Shown one piece after another: positions 7,559 to 15,399 of a DNA stretch of 52,556 bases; the first letter of the stretch is position 1; each line of letters starts with the position of its first letter. Both the position numbers and the translations under genes were made by a program. The stretch spans positions 1-52,556 of the forward strand of contig JAIKXQ010000040.1 of NCBI GenBank assembly GCA_024684035.1. Direction: 5' to 3'. A model generated the notes under the pieces. It had not been told where the DNA came from, did no database searches, and was given only the letters and a program-made list of their open reading frames with translations. Source of the DNA: Eubacterium sp. GTDB lineage: Bacteria > Bacillota > Clostridia > Lachnospirales > Lachnospiraceae.

Positions 7559-9006
7559 ATATGATCGATTACTTCTTTGTTTTCTTCTGTCACTGGAATA
7601 TCCTTTTCGATGCTGCCGTCTCTTAGTACGATCAGCCGGCTGCAGCAATCCGCCATAAGTTCCCTGTCATGAGTGACTACCAGAATGATCTTTCCCTTTG
7701 CCGCAAGTCTTCGGAGCAAGGCCCCCACTCTTCTCATGCTTTCATAGTCCAGACCGCTGGTAGGTTCATCAAACACAATTACCTGTTTATCCGACAAAAC
7801 ACTGACTGCAACCGCAAGCCGCTGCTTCTGTCCTCCCGACAGGAGATGAGGGTGCATCTCCTTCCTGTCATAGATTTCAAGTTCCTTAAGAACCTCCCTG
7901 ACACTTTCCTGCGAGATATCCTCCAGACCAAAGGTACACTCGGCCTCAACACTTTCCGCGAAGAGCTGATAGTTAACATCCTGCATGACCATATAGGACA
8001 TTCGCTGTCTCTCTTTGGGTTTTACGATCCTTTCGTTGAACCGTATCTCCCCTCCCGCTTTCTTCTGAAGCCCGCAAAGCGTCCTCACGAAGGTGGTTTT
8101 TCCCTCTCCATTTCTTCCGGTGATCGCAATGATCTCTCCACCGGATGCTTTCAGATTAATTCCCCGAAAGACAGGACTTTTCCTATACGCAGCCGAGAGA
8201 TCTCTGATCGTGAGAACCGCCTCCGACTCCTGCTGTTCTTTTGCCTCCGACGGGTATCTGACGTTTGCCAGATCTGTCGTCCTTAGTCCCATCTTCGCCA
8301 GCTGTGTTCCCGGCAGTTTTAAAAATTCTTCCCTGCTGTACTCCCGATGAATTTCTCCATCCTTCATGTAGATCACTCTGTCCACGATATCCATCAGATA
8401 ATAGATCCTGTGCTCTGTGATCACCAACGTCTTTCCTTCTGCTTTCACCGTCTTGAGATTTTCACCAAGACGTTCAATGGCCTCCACATCCAGATTTGAG
8501 GATGGTTCGTCCAGAAGAAATAGTTCCGGTTTCACCGCATAGGCGCTGGCAAAGGCAATTCTCTGCTTTTCTCCCCCCGATAGCTCAAAGATGTTCCTGC
8601 CTGTGAGATCCTCCAGTTTCAGTGTGGTGACCACCTCTTGCAGTCTTTCTTTGATCTGTTTCTGTGGAACGGCCATATTTTCCAGCCCAAAGACGATTTC
8701 GCTGTCCGTATCAACATTAAAAAACTGTGTCTTTGGATTCTGAAAAACGCAGCCTACGTCCTCCGCAATCTTGTAGGATGGAGTACGACATACATCCCGT
8801 CCATTCACCCTGACTGTTCCCTCTATTTCTCCTTTGAAAAAATTCGGCACCAGTCCGTTGAACGTCCGGATCAGCGTCGTTTTGCCGGAACCGGAGGGAC
8901 CACACAAAAGCACACATTCCCCTCTCCGGATATGCAGATTTATATTCCGGATTCCCGGGCTCTTTCCGGACGAATACCGGAATGAAAGCCCTTCTGCTCT
9001 GATCAA
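7555..9006 (-). CDS. ECF transporter ATPase with two fused ABC domains (EcfA1-EcfA2 type)
   Basis: A protein of 483 residues with two complete nucleotide-binding domains in tandem. Domain 1 has GPSGSGKTT, LSGGEKQR and LFLLDEPSSNLD; domain 2 has GRNGEGKTT, LSGGQKQR and VIVFDEPTSGLD. This is the fused EcfA arrangement (YkoD-like). The start is uncertain. I prefer TTG 9004-9006, just after the EcfT stop, with GGGAGG nine bases upstream; an ATG at 9105 would overlap EcfT by 94 bases. It powers the importer made with the S component (9713) and EcfT (9012). Confidence 0.88.
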   Translation of the reverse strand: MIRAEGLSFRYSSGKSPGIRNINLHIRRGECVLLCGPSGSGKTTLIRTFNGLVPNFFKGEIEGTVRVNGRDVCRTPSYKIAEDVGCVFQNPKTQFFNVDTDSEIVFGLENMAVPQKQIKERLQEVVTTLKLEDLTGRNIFELSGGEKQRIAFASAYAVKPELFLLDEPSSNLDVEAIERLGENLKTVKAEGKTLVITEHRIYYLMDIVDRVIYMKDGEIHREYSREEFLKLPGTQLAKMGLRTTDLANVRYPSEAKEQQESEAVLTIRDLSAAYRKSPVFRGINLKASGGEIIAITGRNGEGKTTFVRTLCGLQKKAGGEIRFNERIVKPKERQRMSYMVMQDVNYQLFAESVEAECTFGLEDISQESVREVLKELEIYDRKEMHPHLLSGGQKQRLAVAVSVLSDKQVIVFDEPTSGLDYESMRRVGALLRRLAAKGKIILVVTHDRELMADCCSRLIVLRDGSIEKDIPVTEENKEVIDHI

Positions 9007-9011
9007 CTCTC

Positions 9012-9716
9012 TTACCCTCCCAATATCAGTCCTGCAATGAAGTACCCGATAAACAGCAGAAGTATCAGTACATCGCGAATTTTCATCTCTGTATCCTGAA
9101 GACAAGTCCTCTGTATGGGATTCTCTATTCCTCTGGCAATGGCTGCAATAGACAATTCATCTGTTGCCTCTGACGCAGTCATCATGAGCGGAACATACAT
9201 GCATTCGACATACATCATCGGCTTCCGGATCCTGCCGAGAATCCCCTTGTTGAGATCCCGCACTTTCATCGCGTCTTTGATATATCTCCAATCCTCCTTC
9301 ACCGTTGGAATATAACGAAGCATGATAGCCAGCGGAATCAACAGCTTTCTGGTCACCCGCATCTTTGTGAGGGCGCAGAGAAATTCGCTGACTCCTGTGG
9401 TTGATATGACTATGGAAGACATCATCGCGCAGGGATAGACCTTGGAAAAGAGGCCTCCCCACGCCATGAGCATCACATATGCTGTTCCGGTTCCGTTTAT
9501 CATCATCTTGTAAGTAACAAGATAAAAAACGAGATAGATCACACAGGAAACAAGAACTCTGTATATCCTTCTGCTCAGCACACCGAACAGTGCTATCACA
9601 GCAATCAGTCCCAACTCTGTCTCTATGGATGACGCCGTCATAGCGATTGCGACTGTTGTCAGTATGAGAAAAATCTTCGTTCTCGGGTCAAATCTTATGA
9701 ACGCTTCACCTTTCAT
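9012..9716 (-). CDS. ECF transporter transmembrane coupling protein EcfT
   Basis: A 234-residue membrane protein, N-terminus FIRFDPRTKIFLIL (the FDPRTK start typical of EcfT/CbiQ), four to five membrane segments, and two coupling helices that touch the ATPase: AMKVRDLNKG and the Ala-Arg-Gly motif in IAAIARGIENP. The ATG overlaps the S-component stop as ATGA. It joins the S component to the double ATPase in a three-gene import cassette. Confidence 0.88.
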   Translation of the reverse strand: MKGEAFIRFDPRTKIFLILTTVAIAMTASSIETELGLIAVIALFGVLSRRIYRVLVSCVIYLVFYLVTYKMMINGTGTAYVMLMAWGGLFSKVYPCAMMSSIVISTTGVSEFLCALTKMRVTRKLLIPLAIMLRYIPTVKEDWRYIKDAMKVRDLNKGILGRIRKPMMYVECMYVPLMMTASEATDELSIAAIARGIENPIQRTCLQDTEMKIRDVLILLLFIGYFIAGLILGG

Positions 9717-10306
9717 GCCGTGATACCGGCTTTTTCAAAGTGTTTTCTGAGCAGTTTACTTCCCACAAATCCACTGAGCGCTCCGATCACAATGGTTCCG
9801 ATAATCATGATGATCAGCGTCTTGTATGTTCCTGCAGCCTTAAAAGTTGACAGATACTCCGAGGATGTTCCCTTATCTGCCATGGTCTTCAGCCAGCCTG
9901 CGGGATTGATGTAAAAGGCCACATATGTTCCAACTCCTCCAAAGGAGAAGATGATATAGGAAATGATATTTCTCTTTACACTCTTATACTTTTTCGTGGC
10001 GGCGACAAGGTCCGCGATCACGGAGCAGACAATGTAACTGATAACCATTCCGATGTGCATTCCCGTGACCAGACAGAACAATGCCAGCAGCGCTCCCGCG
10101 ATATAGATCGGGCCTCTCTTCGGAACCTTGGCAAGCATGAGAAGATATACCGGACCAGCCAGCAATGCGCATCCTACGGAATAATAGAATGTCAATGTCG
10201 GGATCATCATAAGAGGACCACCGCTGATGTTGATACATATAAAGATCAATGCTGAAAAAATACCGGATGTAATAAGGTCTTTCACTGTTAACTTGGATTC
10301 GTTCAT
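9713..10306 (-). CDS. ECF transporter substrate-binding (S) component, MptD / Trep_Strep family
   Basis: A 197-residue protein with five to six membrane segments, beginning KLTVKDLITSGIFSALIF and with a long hydrophilic loop near the end. It fits the MptD-type putative S component (TIGR02185, Trep_Strep). Members of this family, as I recall, accompany equibactin-like clusters, so the likely cargo is the metal-metallophore complex. The ribosome site AAGGAG lies nine bases before the ATG. EcfT and EcfA follow with overlaps. Confidence 0.8.
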   Translation of the reverse strand: MNESKLTVKDLITSGIFSALIFICINISGGPLMMIPTLTFYYSVGCALLAGPVYLLMLAKVPKRGPIYIAGALLALFCLVTGMHIGMVISYIVCSVIADLVAATKKYKSVKRNIISYIIFSFGGVGTYVAFYINPAGWLKTMADKGTSSEYLSTFKAAGTYKTLIIMIIGTIVIGALSGFVGSKLLRKHFEKAGITA

Positions 10307-10323
10307 TTTGTTTTTCTCCTTTT

Positions 10324-11553
10324 TTATAATCTTTCTATAATATCTGCCGCTTCCTGTACACCGCCGTCTCTTTTGAGCCTTGCCGATGCAGCTTCTGCGT
10401 TTCGCCTGTATTTCGGATCTTCCAGTTCTCTGAATCTCTCCACCAGACGATCCGTTGTTGCTTCACCGGCAAACACATTGATGTGCTCCGGTCCAAACCC
10501 CAGATAATGGATCTGAGATCCCCAGAAATTCTGGTCAGCGCCAAAGGACATGACAAGAGTTGGCTTCCCGGCCTTGATCCCCAAGTGGGTTGTTCCGCAT
10601 CCACCGTGATGAACCACAGCCTTTACTCTGGGGAACAACCATCCAAAGGGGATATAATCCGAATAAAAGATATTCGGGTCATCCGTCCTGCGGAATTTTG
10701 CCCAGGATGAATTGAGTATCGCCCTCTGACCGGTCTTTTCCAGTGCGTCCATGATGCTCTTCTGAAGTTCGTCCATCTTGTCATACATCATGCTTCCGAA
10801 TCCGATGTACAAGGGTGCCTCACCATCTTCAAGAAATCTCTGAAGCTCTTCCGATGGCGCATATGGTTCTTCTTCCTCCATCCATGGACCGGTGAGATGA
10901 ATATGACTCTTCCACTTCGGATCTCTGGGGGCCAGCACATCGCTATACTGATAGAGCGTTGTCAGCCGTCGTCCTCTCATCTTTTTATAACTTGAGAACC
11001 TGCCCCAGCCCGAAAGCCCCAGCTCCTTTCGCCATTGTCTCGCCACATCCATGGTAGACGTATTCATAACGTAGGATCCTATTACATAATTCATCCAGCT
11101 TCCTATAGAATTTCTGGGTCTTGGGATTCCGAGGACGGAATACTGTTTTGTCGGATCCGATGGAAATACAAAGGTGCGTACGGCCTGAATGTTCATCTTC
11201 TCGGCAAAGTGATATGCCAGTGCTCCGAACTGCATGTAGATCACCAGATCCGTCCCATCCATGGCCGCCTTCATATTCTTGTACAGATTCGGGTGTGCCT
11301 TGAGAACTCTGGTGAGCCCGTTGCCACCGCTCTTCTTGCTGTCCCCTTCTCTCTTCATAAGAAGGATCCTCATCATTGTCCCGATCTCACCCTCGATCAG
11401 CTTGTAGGTCAGACCTGCTTGCTCAACCGTCTTCCTGTACTGTGGAAATGTGGCCACTGAATACCTGTGTCCCCTTCTCTGCAATTCCTTACCGAGAACA
11501 ATGAAGGGCTCCACATCTCCGGTCGATCCCACTACTACCGAAGTGATATTCAT
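10324..11553 (-). CDS. Family 1 glycosyltransferase (UDP-sugar dependent, GT-B fold)
   Basis: A 409-residue protein. The N-terminus VVVGSTGDVEPFIVLGKELQRRGH is the acceptor-domain start of GT1 enzymes. The C-terminal donor motif is HHGGCGTTHLGIKAGKP at about residue 313, followed by FGADQNFWG. These match macrolide/sterol glycosyltransferases and the siderophore C-glucosyltransferase IroB group. Inside this operon it probably adds a sugar to the metallophore or a precursor. The sugar and position cannot be told. Its ATG overlaps the acetyltransferase stop (ATGA), so sugar transfer and acetylation look coupled. Confidence 0.87.
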   Translation of the reverse strand: MNITSVVVGSTGDVEPFIVLGKELQRRGHRYSVATFPQYRKTVEQAGLTYKLIEGEIGTMMRILLMKREGDSKKSGGNGLTRVLKAHPNLYKNMKAAMDGTDLVIYMQFGALAYHFAEKMNIQAVRTFVFPSDPTKQYSVLGIPRPRNSIGSWMNYVIGSYVMNTSTMDVARQWRKELGLSGWGRFSSYKKMRGRRLTTLYQYSDVLAPRDPKWKSHIHLTGPWMEEEEPYAPSEELQRFLEDGEAPLYIGFGSMMYDKMDELQKSIMDALEKTGQRAILNSSWAKFRRTDDPNIFYSDYIPFGWLFPRVKAVVHHGGCGTTHLGIKAGKPTLVMSFGADQNFWGSQIHYLGFGPEHINVFAGEATTDRLVERFRELEDPKYRRNAEAASARLKRDGGVQEAADIIERL

Positions 11554-12122
11554 TCCTCTGTCTCCTCCAGCATGCGAATCACCTTACATGGATTTCCGGC
11601 CGCCAGACAATGTGCAGGAATATCTCCCGTAACTACACTACCTGCTCCGATAAAGGCCCCGTCACCGATGGTAATTCCGCCGGGTTTTGACGCCAGCACG
11701 ATTGTACCTGCGCCGAAAAAGACGTCGTTGCCGACCGTAATGGGATAACAATAATTCCATCCCTCCCGTCTTCTTTTCGGATCCATATCATGTCCGGATG
11801 TATAGAAGCCGCAATTCGGCCCGACCATAATATTGTCCCCGAAGGTAACTTTCGCCGCGTCGAAGATCGTCAGATTAAAATTTGACTGGAAGTTTTCACC
11901 ACAGTAAGTATTGTATCCGTTGGAAAAATGCACCGGAGGCATCATGTTGATAAAGCCCTTTGCCTCTCCGAGTATCTGGTGGATCAGTTCCGTACGCTCT
12001 TTAAAATCTGTGACAAGATACGTGTTGTACTTATTCACCAGTGTCTGGGATGCCACAATGCACTCCAGAACCGACTTGTCGTCGTTAATATTGAATACGC
12101 CCTCTTTACATACTTTTTCCAT
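11550..12122 (-). CDS. Sugar O-acetyltransferase (maltose/galactoside acetyltransferase-like)
   Basis: A 190-residue hexapeptide-repeat protein: an N-terminal helical cap with the LLxExR-like segment, then left-handed beta-helix repeats (ITVGNDVFFGAGTIVLA, ITIGDGAFIGAGSVV) and the closing AAGNPCKVIR typical of LacA/Maa. The catalytic His is in TSGHDMD. It uses acetyl-CoA to acetylate sugar hydroxyls. Directly coupled to the glycosyltransferase, it probably acetylates the sugar put on the metallophore. The ribosome site is AAGGAAG. Two intercistronic hairpins lie just upstream (12123-12224). Confidence 0.85.
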   Translation of the reverse strand: MEKVCKEGVFNINDDKSVLECIVASQTLVNKYNTYLVTDFKERTELIHQILGEAKGFINMMPPVHFSNGYNTYCGENFQSNFNLTIFDAAKVTFGDNIMVGPNCGFYTSGHDMDPKRRREGWNYCYPITVGNDVFFGAGTIVLASKPGGITIGDGAFIGAGSVVTGDIPAHCLAAGNPCKVIRMLEETEE

Positions 12123-12224
12123 TCTTTTCTTTCTTCCTTTCTTATCGTTCAGGAGTCCAAACCGCTCCTCCGGGGAATGAACCCCTCATATCCGGTGATG
12201 TCCCCATCAGATCCGGTTAACTGT
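12123..12224 (-). other. Intercistronic stem-loops within the operon
   Basis: This is one of the few real gaps in the operon. On the transcribed strand two hairpins can form: one from CCGG-TGATG paired with CATCA-(N3)-CCGG, and one from GGGG-AATGAA-CCCC beside a GGAGGAGCGG stretch. There is no U-tract. They could act as an RNA processing or stabilising point dividing the biosynthetic genes from the tailoring and import genes. Confidence 0.4.
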
Positions 12225-13142
12225 TCATTGTTCTCCTACTGTCCTGTATGCCAAAAAAACGGTATACCCGAGCCTGTGATATGGACTGTCTTCCCCGGGC
12301 AGCGTACACACGTCATATCCTCTCCTTTTGAACAGCGATCTCCATTCTTCGACGGTGAGAAACCATCTGCCTTTTTCTTTTCTCCGGTCTGTGAATTTCT
12401 GCATCATAAACCCCTGGGATACGTCGATTTCCGGATGAGAATCTGTAGGTTCCGTCATCAACAGGATCCCGTCCTCCTCAAGCATGGAGAGAACGGTATC
12501 TATCGATCGCGGAATATCTCTTACTGCATTGAGTACTCCTGCCGCGATGATCATGTCGTATTTCCGTCTGTCTTCCTCTGTCGGCACTTGATCCAGATCC
12601 AGCACACCGGTTGTCACTTCCGGCCATTTCTTCTGTACACGATTCAAAAAGAACCTGGATACATCCGTGAATCTGTATTCAAAATCCATTCCCTTTATCC
12701 TGTCCATGACAGGGCCGGTAGTTGCTCCCACCCCGCCGCCGACTTCCAGGATTCTCTTCTTTCCTTCACGACATTTTCTGTACACGATCTCAGCTACCGT
12801 TCGGTTCATGTATCTGTTTATGGCTGTGTCTCCGTAGATCTTTTCCGCAACAGTGGTACTGCCTCCCGGAAAAAGGAGAAACATGGCGTTCATCTTTCCG
12901 TTTTCCAGCGCTTCCCTGTATTTCAGATGATCTCGAATGTATCCACAGGCTTCCGCCGGTATCATCCGATCCATCGGAGATTCTGACAACAACCTCCAGT
13001 TTTCACTGTCATCGATCCCTTTTATGGAATCGTCCACTGCTTTTTCCAGAAGTTCCTTGAACCTGTCGACGGTTTCATCTGTCACTTCCGGTTCTGCCGC
13101 GAAGCTTTTTACATCGTTCATTAATGTCCCTGGGTTTTCCAT
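12225..13142 (-). CDS. Stand-alone SAM-dependent methyltransferase, PKS/NRPS MT-domain type
   Basis: A 305-residue class I methyltransferase. Motif I is LEVGGGVGATTG at about residue 130, followed by a motif II acid in RFTDVSRFF and a post-core LMTEPTDSH. The region before it (FPGGSTTVAEKIYGDTAINRYMNR) resembles the N-terminal part of methyltransferase domains embedded in PKS/NRPS megasynthases, so it looks like an excised MT domain acting in trans. Probable role: C- or N-methylation of a carrier-bound ring. The start is uncertain: ATG 13142 has a weak ribosome site; ATG 13121 (residue 8) has CAGGGA upstream. Confidence 0.82.
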   Translation of the reverse strand: MENPGTLMNDVKSFAAEPEVTDETVDRFKELLEKAVDDSIKGIDDSENWRLLSESPMDRMIPAEACGYIRDHLKYREALENGKMNAMFLLFPGGSTTVAEKIYGDTAINRYMNRTVAEIVYRKCREGKKRILEVGGGVGATTGPVMDRIKGMDFEYRFTDVSRFFLNRVQKKWPEVTTGVLDLDQVPTEEDRRKYDMIIAAGVLNAVRDIPRSIDTVLSMLEEDGILLMTEPTDSHPEIDVSQGFMMQKFTDRRKEKGRWFLTVEEWRSLFKRRGYDVCTLPGEDSPYHRLGYTVFLAYRTVGEQ

Positions 13143-13175
13143 ATACTCACTGCTAGTAAAGTTCTCAACGCAATA

Positions 13176-14330
13176 CTAGATCTCTCCTTCCTCCCCATAT
13201 TCCGGTATCCCTTCCTGAGTTGCCGGTATAACATTACAGAAAAACTCCTGCAGAGAAGCGCTTCCAAGCACCTTTTTCATAAGCCGCTCCGGATCGAGGA
13301 AATCCATGGCGCGACAGATGCCCAGGCTGTCCGGCTTCTCCAAAGCCTGCTTCAATGTCTGTTTCAGTACCAGAACATTCAGACTGTTGGAATCATCCAT
13401 CCCAAGCTTACTTTTCACTTCCACAGATGCTCCTTCGCACTCACCGGTAAAGTAGCAGCCAATCTGACATTTGCTTCCGTATTTCTCCCGGTCTTTGCGG
13501 GAATGCTCACCCTCTTCTTCCTGACTGCGGATCACTGCACCTATCCTTGCTCTCAGCACATCCGGATTCTTGTCGCGGATATATTGCATAGTGATCTTCT
13601 GAATATCCATATCATTCTTTTTACATTCTTCACTTCTCATGTTTATCCAATGAGCTTCCGCAACCCGCAATTCTTCCGCTACAGTCCTGGTTTCTTCATT
13701 CATATAATCGGACCCTCGCAATCTGCCATCGAATCCGTCATAATGCCTCCCATCTTCTGTCACTTTTTTCAGGGTTCCGTCTGCATAATATGTATTTCCT
13801 CTGCCAAATCCGAAAACCGAACTCAGGATCAGATCAGTCACAGCACCAACGGTATTCTCATCGTTCATGTAAGCAACCATATCCATTCTCCGGATATTCT
13901 CTATTCCCGTCGCTGCGGCGATATATTTTGGATAAATCCCGGAAAGACCCGGAAAGCTGCCGGCTCCGATGATCCACTTTCGTTCCGGCGTCACCTTTTC
14001 TTTCAGAAGTTCTTCCGAGCCAAAGGGATCTATGTAAATAATGTTCTCCTCCTCCGCGCTCTTTGCCAGCGTCAGACTGTGGAGCCATGAGGCCGGCGCA
14101 CAGTTTATCACCACGTCCAACCCCTTTATAAAAGCTCTCCGGTTATCTTCTTTTTCAATGTCCACCTGCCGATATTCCACGTCACGGCCGATGGTCTCCT
14201 CTAAGCTGTTTCGCCGGATATTCCTGCATCCAAGCCTTAGGAAGTATTTGTCCTTCAATTCCTCCGCCAGCGCCCGGCCGATTCTTCCGCTGCACCCCAG
14301 TATTCCAACTTTTTTCTTTTCTGTCTGCAT
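13176..14330 (-). CDS. Saccharopine-dehydrogenase-like NAD(P)-binding protein
   Basis: A 384-residue protein with an N-terminal Rossmann start VGILGCSGRIGRALAEEL and the family's DVVINCAPASWLHSLTLAKSA segment, followed by GAGSFPGLSGIYPKYIA. This is the saccharopine dehydrogenase / trans-enoyl reductase-like fold. No substrate residues can be named. In this operon, beside the thiazolinyl-imide reductase, it probably carries out a second redox or imine step on the metallophore. The start has GGGAGTGAG upstream, ten bases after the preceding stop. Confidence 0.7.
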   Translation of the reverse strand: MQTEKKKVGILGCSGRIGRALAEELKDKYFLRLGCRNIRRNSLEETIGRDVEYRQVDIEKEDNRRAFIKGLDVVINCAPASWLHSLTLAKSAEEENIIYIDPFGSEELLKEKVTPERKWIIGAGSFPGLSGIYPKYIAAATGIENIRRMDMVAYMNDENTVGAVTDLILSSVFGFGRGNTYYADGTLKKVTEDGRHYDGFDGRLRGSDYMNEETRTVAEELRVAEAHWINMRSEECKKNDMDIQKITMQYIRDKNPDVLRARIGAVIRSQEEEGEHSRKDREKYGSKCQIGCYFTGECEGASVEVKSKLGMDDSNSLNVLVLKQTLKQALEKPDSLGICRAMDFLDPERLMKKVLGSASLQEFFCNVIPATQEGIPEYGEEGEI

Positions 14331-14340
14331 TTCGATTCAC

Positions 14341-15399
14341 TCACTCCCTCATAAGCTCCTCAAGACTCACCGGCCTTTCCAGGACCGTATCCAGTTTCTC
14401 ATAGGGACCGATGAGGGTACCGATCTCATTCCAAAGTCGGCAGACACTTATCATATACTGGTTTTCCGCCGTCACAAATTTACCGTCCAGAATCTCTTTG
14501 TGAAATCTGTCAAGCGACTCCCGCATGCAATCCGGCCATAGATCATTGAATATATCCCCCAGGGTGCGGTCCATGGATCCTGTCACCGATTCGGTAACTC
14601 TGATCTTTGACATATCATTCCTCTCTCCCGGCTGCAACTCTTTCAGATCCTCGTGCAGAACAGGAATCCACAGAAGCTCCCCATGGGTATCTGTCAACAT
14701 CAGCGTACCCATAGGGGTCCCGATCTGCAGACGATGGAACATCGTCAGATTACTTTCCTTCGCGCCAAGATCGATCTGATTATCTACCGTCAGCATGACG
14801 GGAATATCCCGGATCACTCCATTCAGGATCCGAAACCTTTGTTTCCTCTCGGTCCTGCAGGCTTCTAACGCGCAGCCGGAGAGCCCGCCCAGTGCCTTTC
14901 CCAGGATATCGAGCATCGGGAACAGGAGCTGAATACTGCACTCTGCCCGTATATAACTGATGGCATTCTCTTTTCTCAATTTTCCACAGATTTTAAGCAT
15001 CTCCCGGATCCCTGAAAGATCCGGATAGAAGGTGTTCATACTGTACTTGCAGTTATTTGCATGTGCGATTCTGAGGCATTCCTGATAATCCTTCAGATGT
15101 ACCGGCTGTTCCTGAATGACGTGGATTCCCCTCGCAAGCAGCTGCTTCGCAATTTCGGTTCCTCTGCCACCGATGATGGTGGATTTGACAACCACACATA
15201 CCACATCTGTAATTTCCCCGGTTATCTCATTGATATCCGTATACAGGGGAACCTTGTATCTCTCCGCAGCTCTCCTGGATCCTTCTCCGCCTCTGCCCAG
15301 GATTCCCACAAGTTCGTATTGATCCGGAAGGAGCTTCAGTCCTTCCAGATAGTACCTGCCAAAAACCGCTCCGCATACAACTACTCTCAATCGTTTCAC
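14341..15399 (-). CDS. Thiazolinyl-imide reductase (YbtU / PchG / Irp3 family)
   Basis: A 352-residue NAD(P)H-dependent reductase. The N-terminus RVVVCGAVFGRYYLEGLKLL is the altered glycine-rich start of the Gfo/Idh-like thiazolinyl-imide reductases, followed by LVGILGRGGEGSRRAAERY and HVIQEQPVHLKDYQEC. In yersiniabactin and pyochelin synthesis this enzyme reduces a carrier-bound thiazoline to a thiazolidine. Its presence next to an NRPS with heterocyclization domains supports a reduced central or terminal ring. The start overlaps the NRPS stop (ATGA). Confidence 0.9.
   Translation of the reverse strand: MKRLRVVVCGAVFGRYYLEGLKLLPDQYELVGILGRGGEGSRRAAERYKVPLYTDINEITGEITDVVCVVVKSTIIGGRGTEIAKQLLARGIHVIQEQPVHLKDYQECLRIAHANNCKYSMNTFYPDLSGIREMLKICGKLRKENAISYIRAECSIQLLFPMLDILGKALGGLSGCALEACRTERKQRFRILNGVIRDIPVMLTVDNQIDLGAKESNLTMFHRLQIGTPMGTLMLTDTHGELLWIPVLHEDLKELQPGERNDMSKIRVTESVTGSMDRTLGDIFNDLWPDCMRESLDRFHKEILDGKFVTAENQYMISVCRLWNEIGTLIGPYEKLDTVLERPVSLEELMRE

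Noticed and set aside
7779-7979. Small frames opposite or within the ABC ATPase genes
   Set aside because: All fall within intact ABC motifs on the true reading frame and lack starts and ribosome sites.
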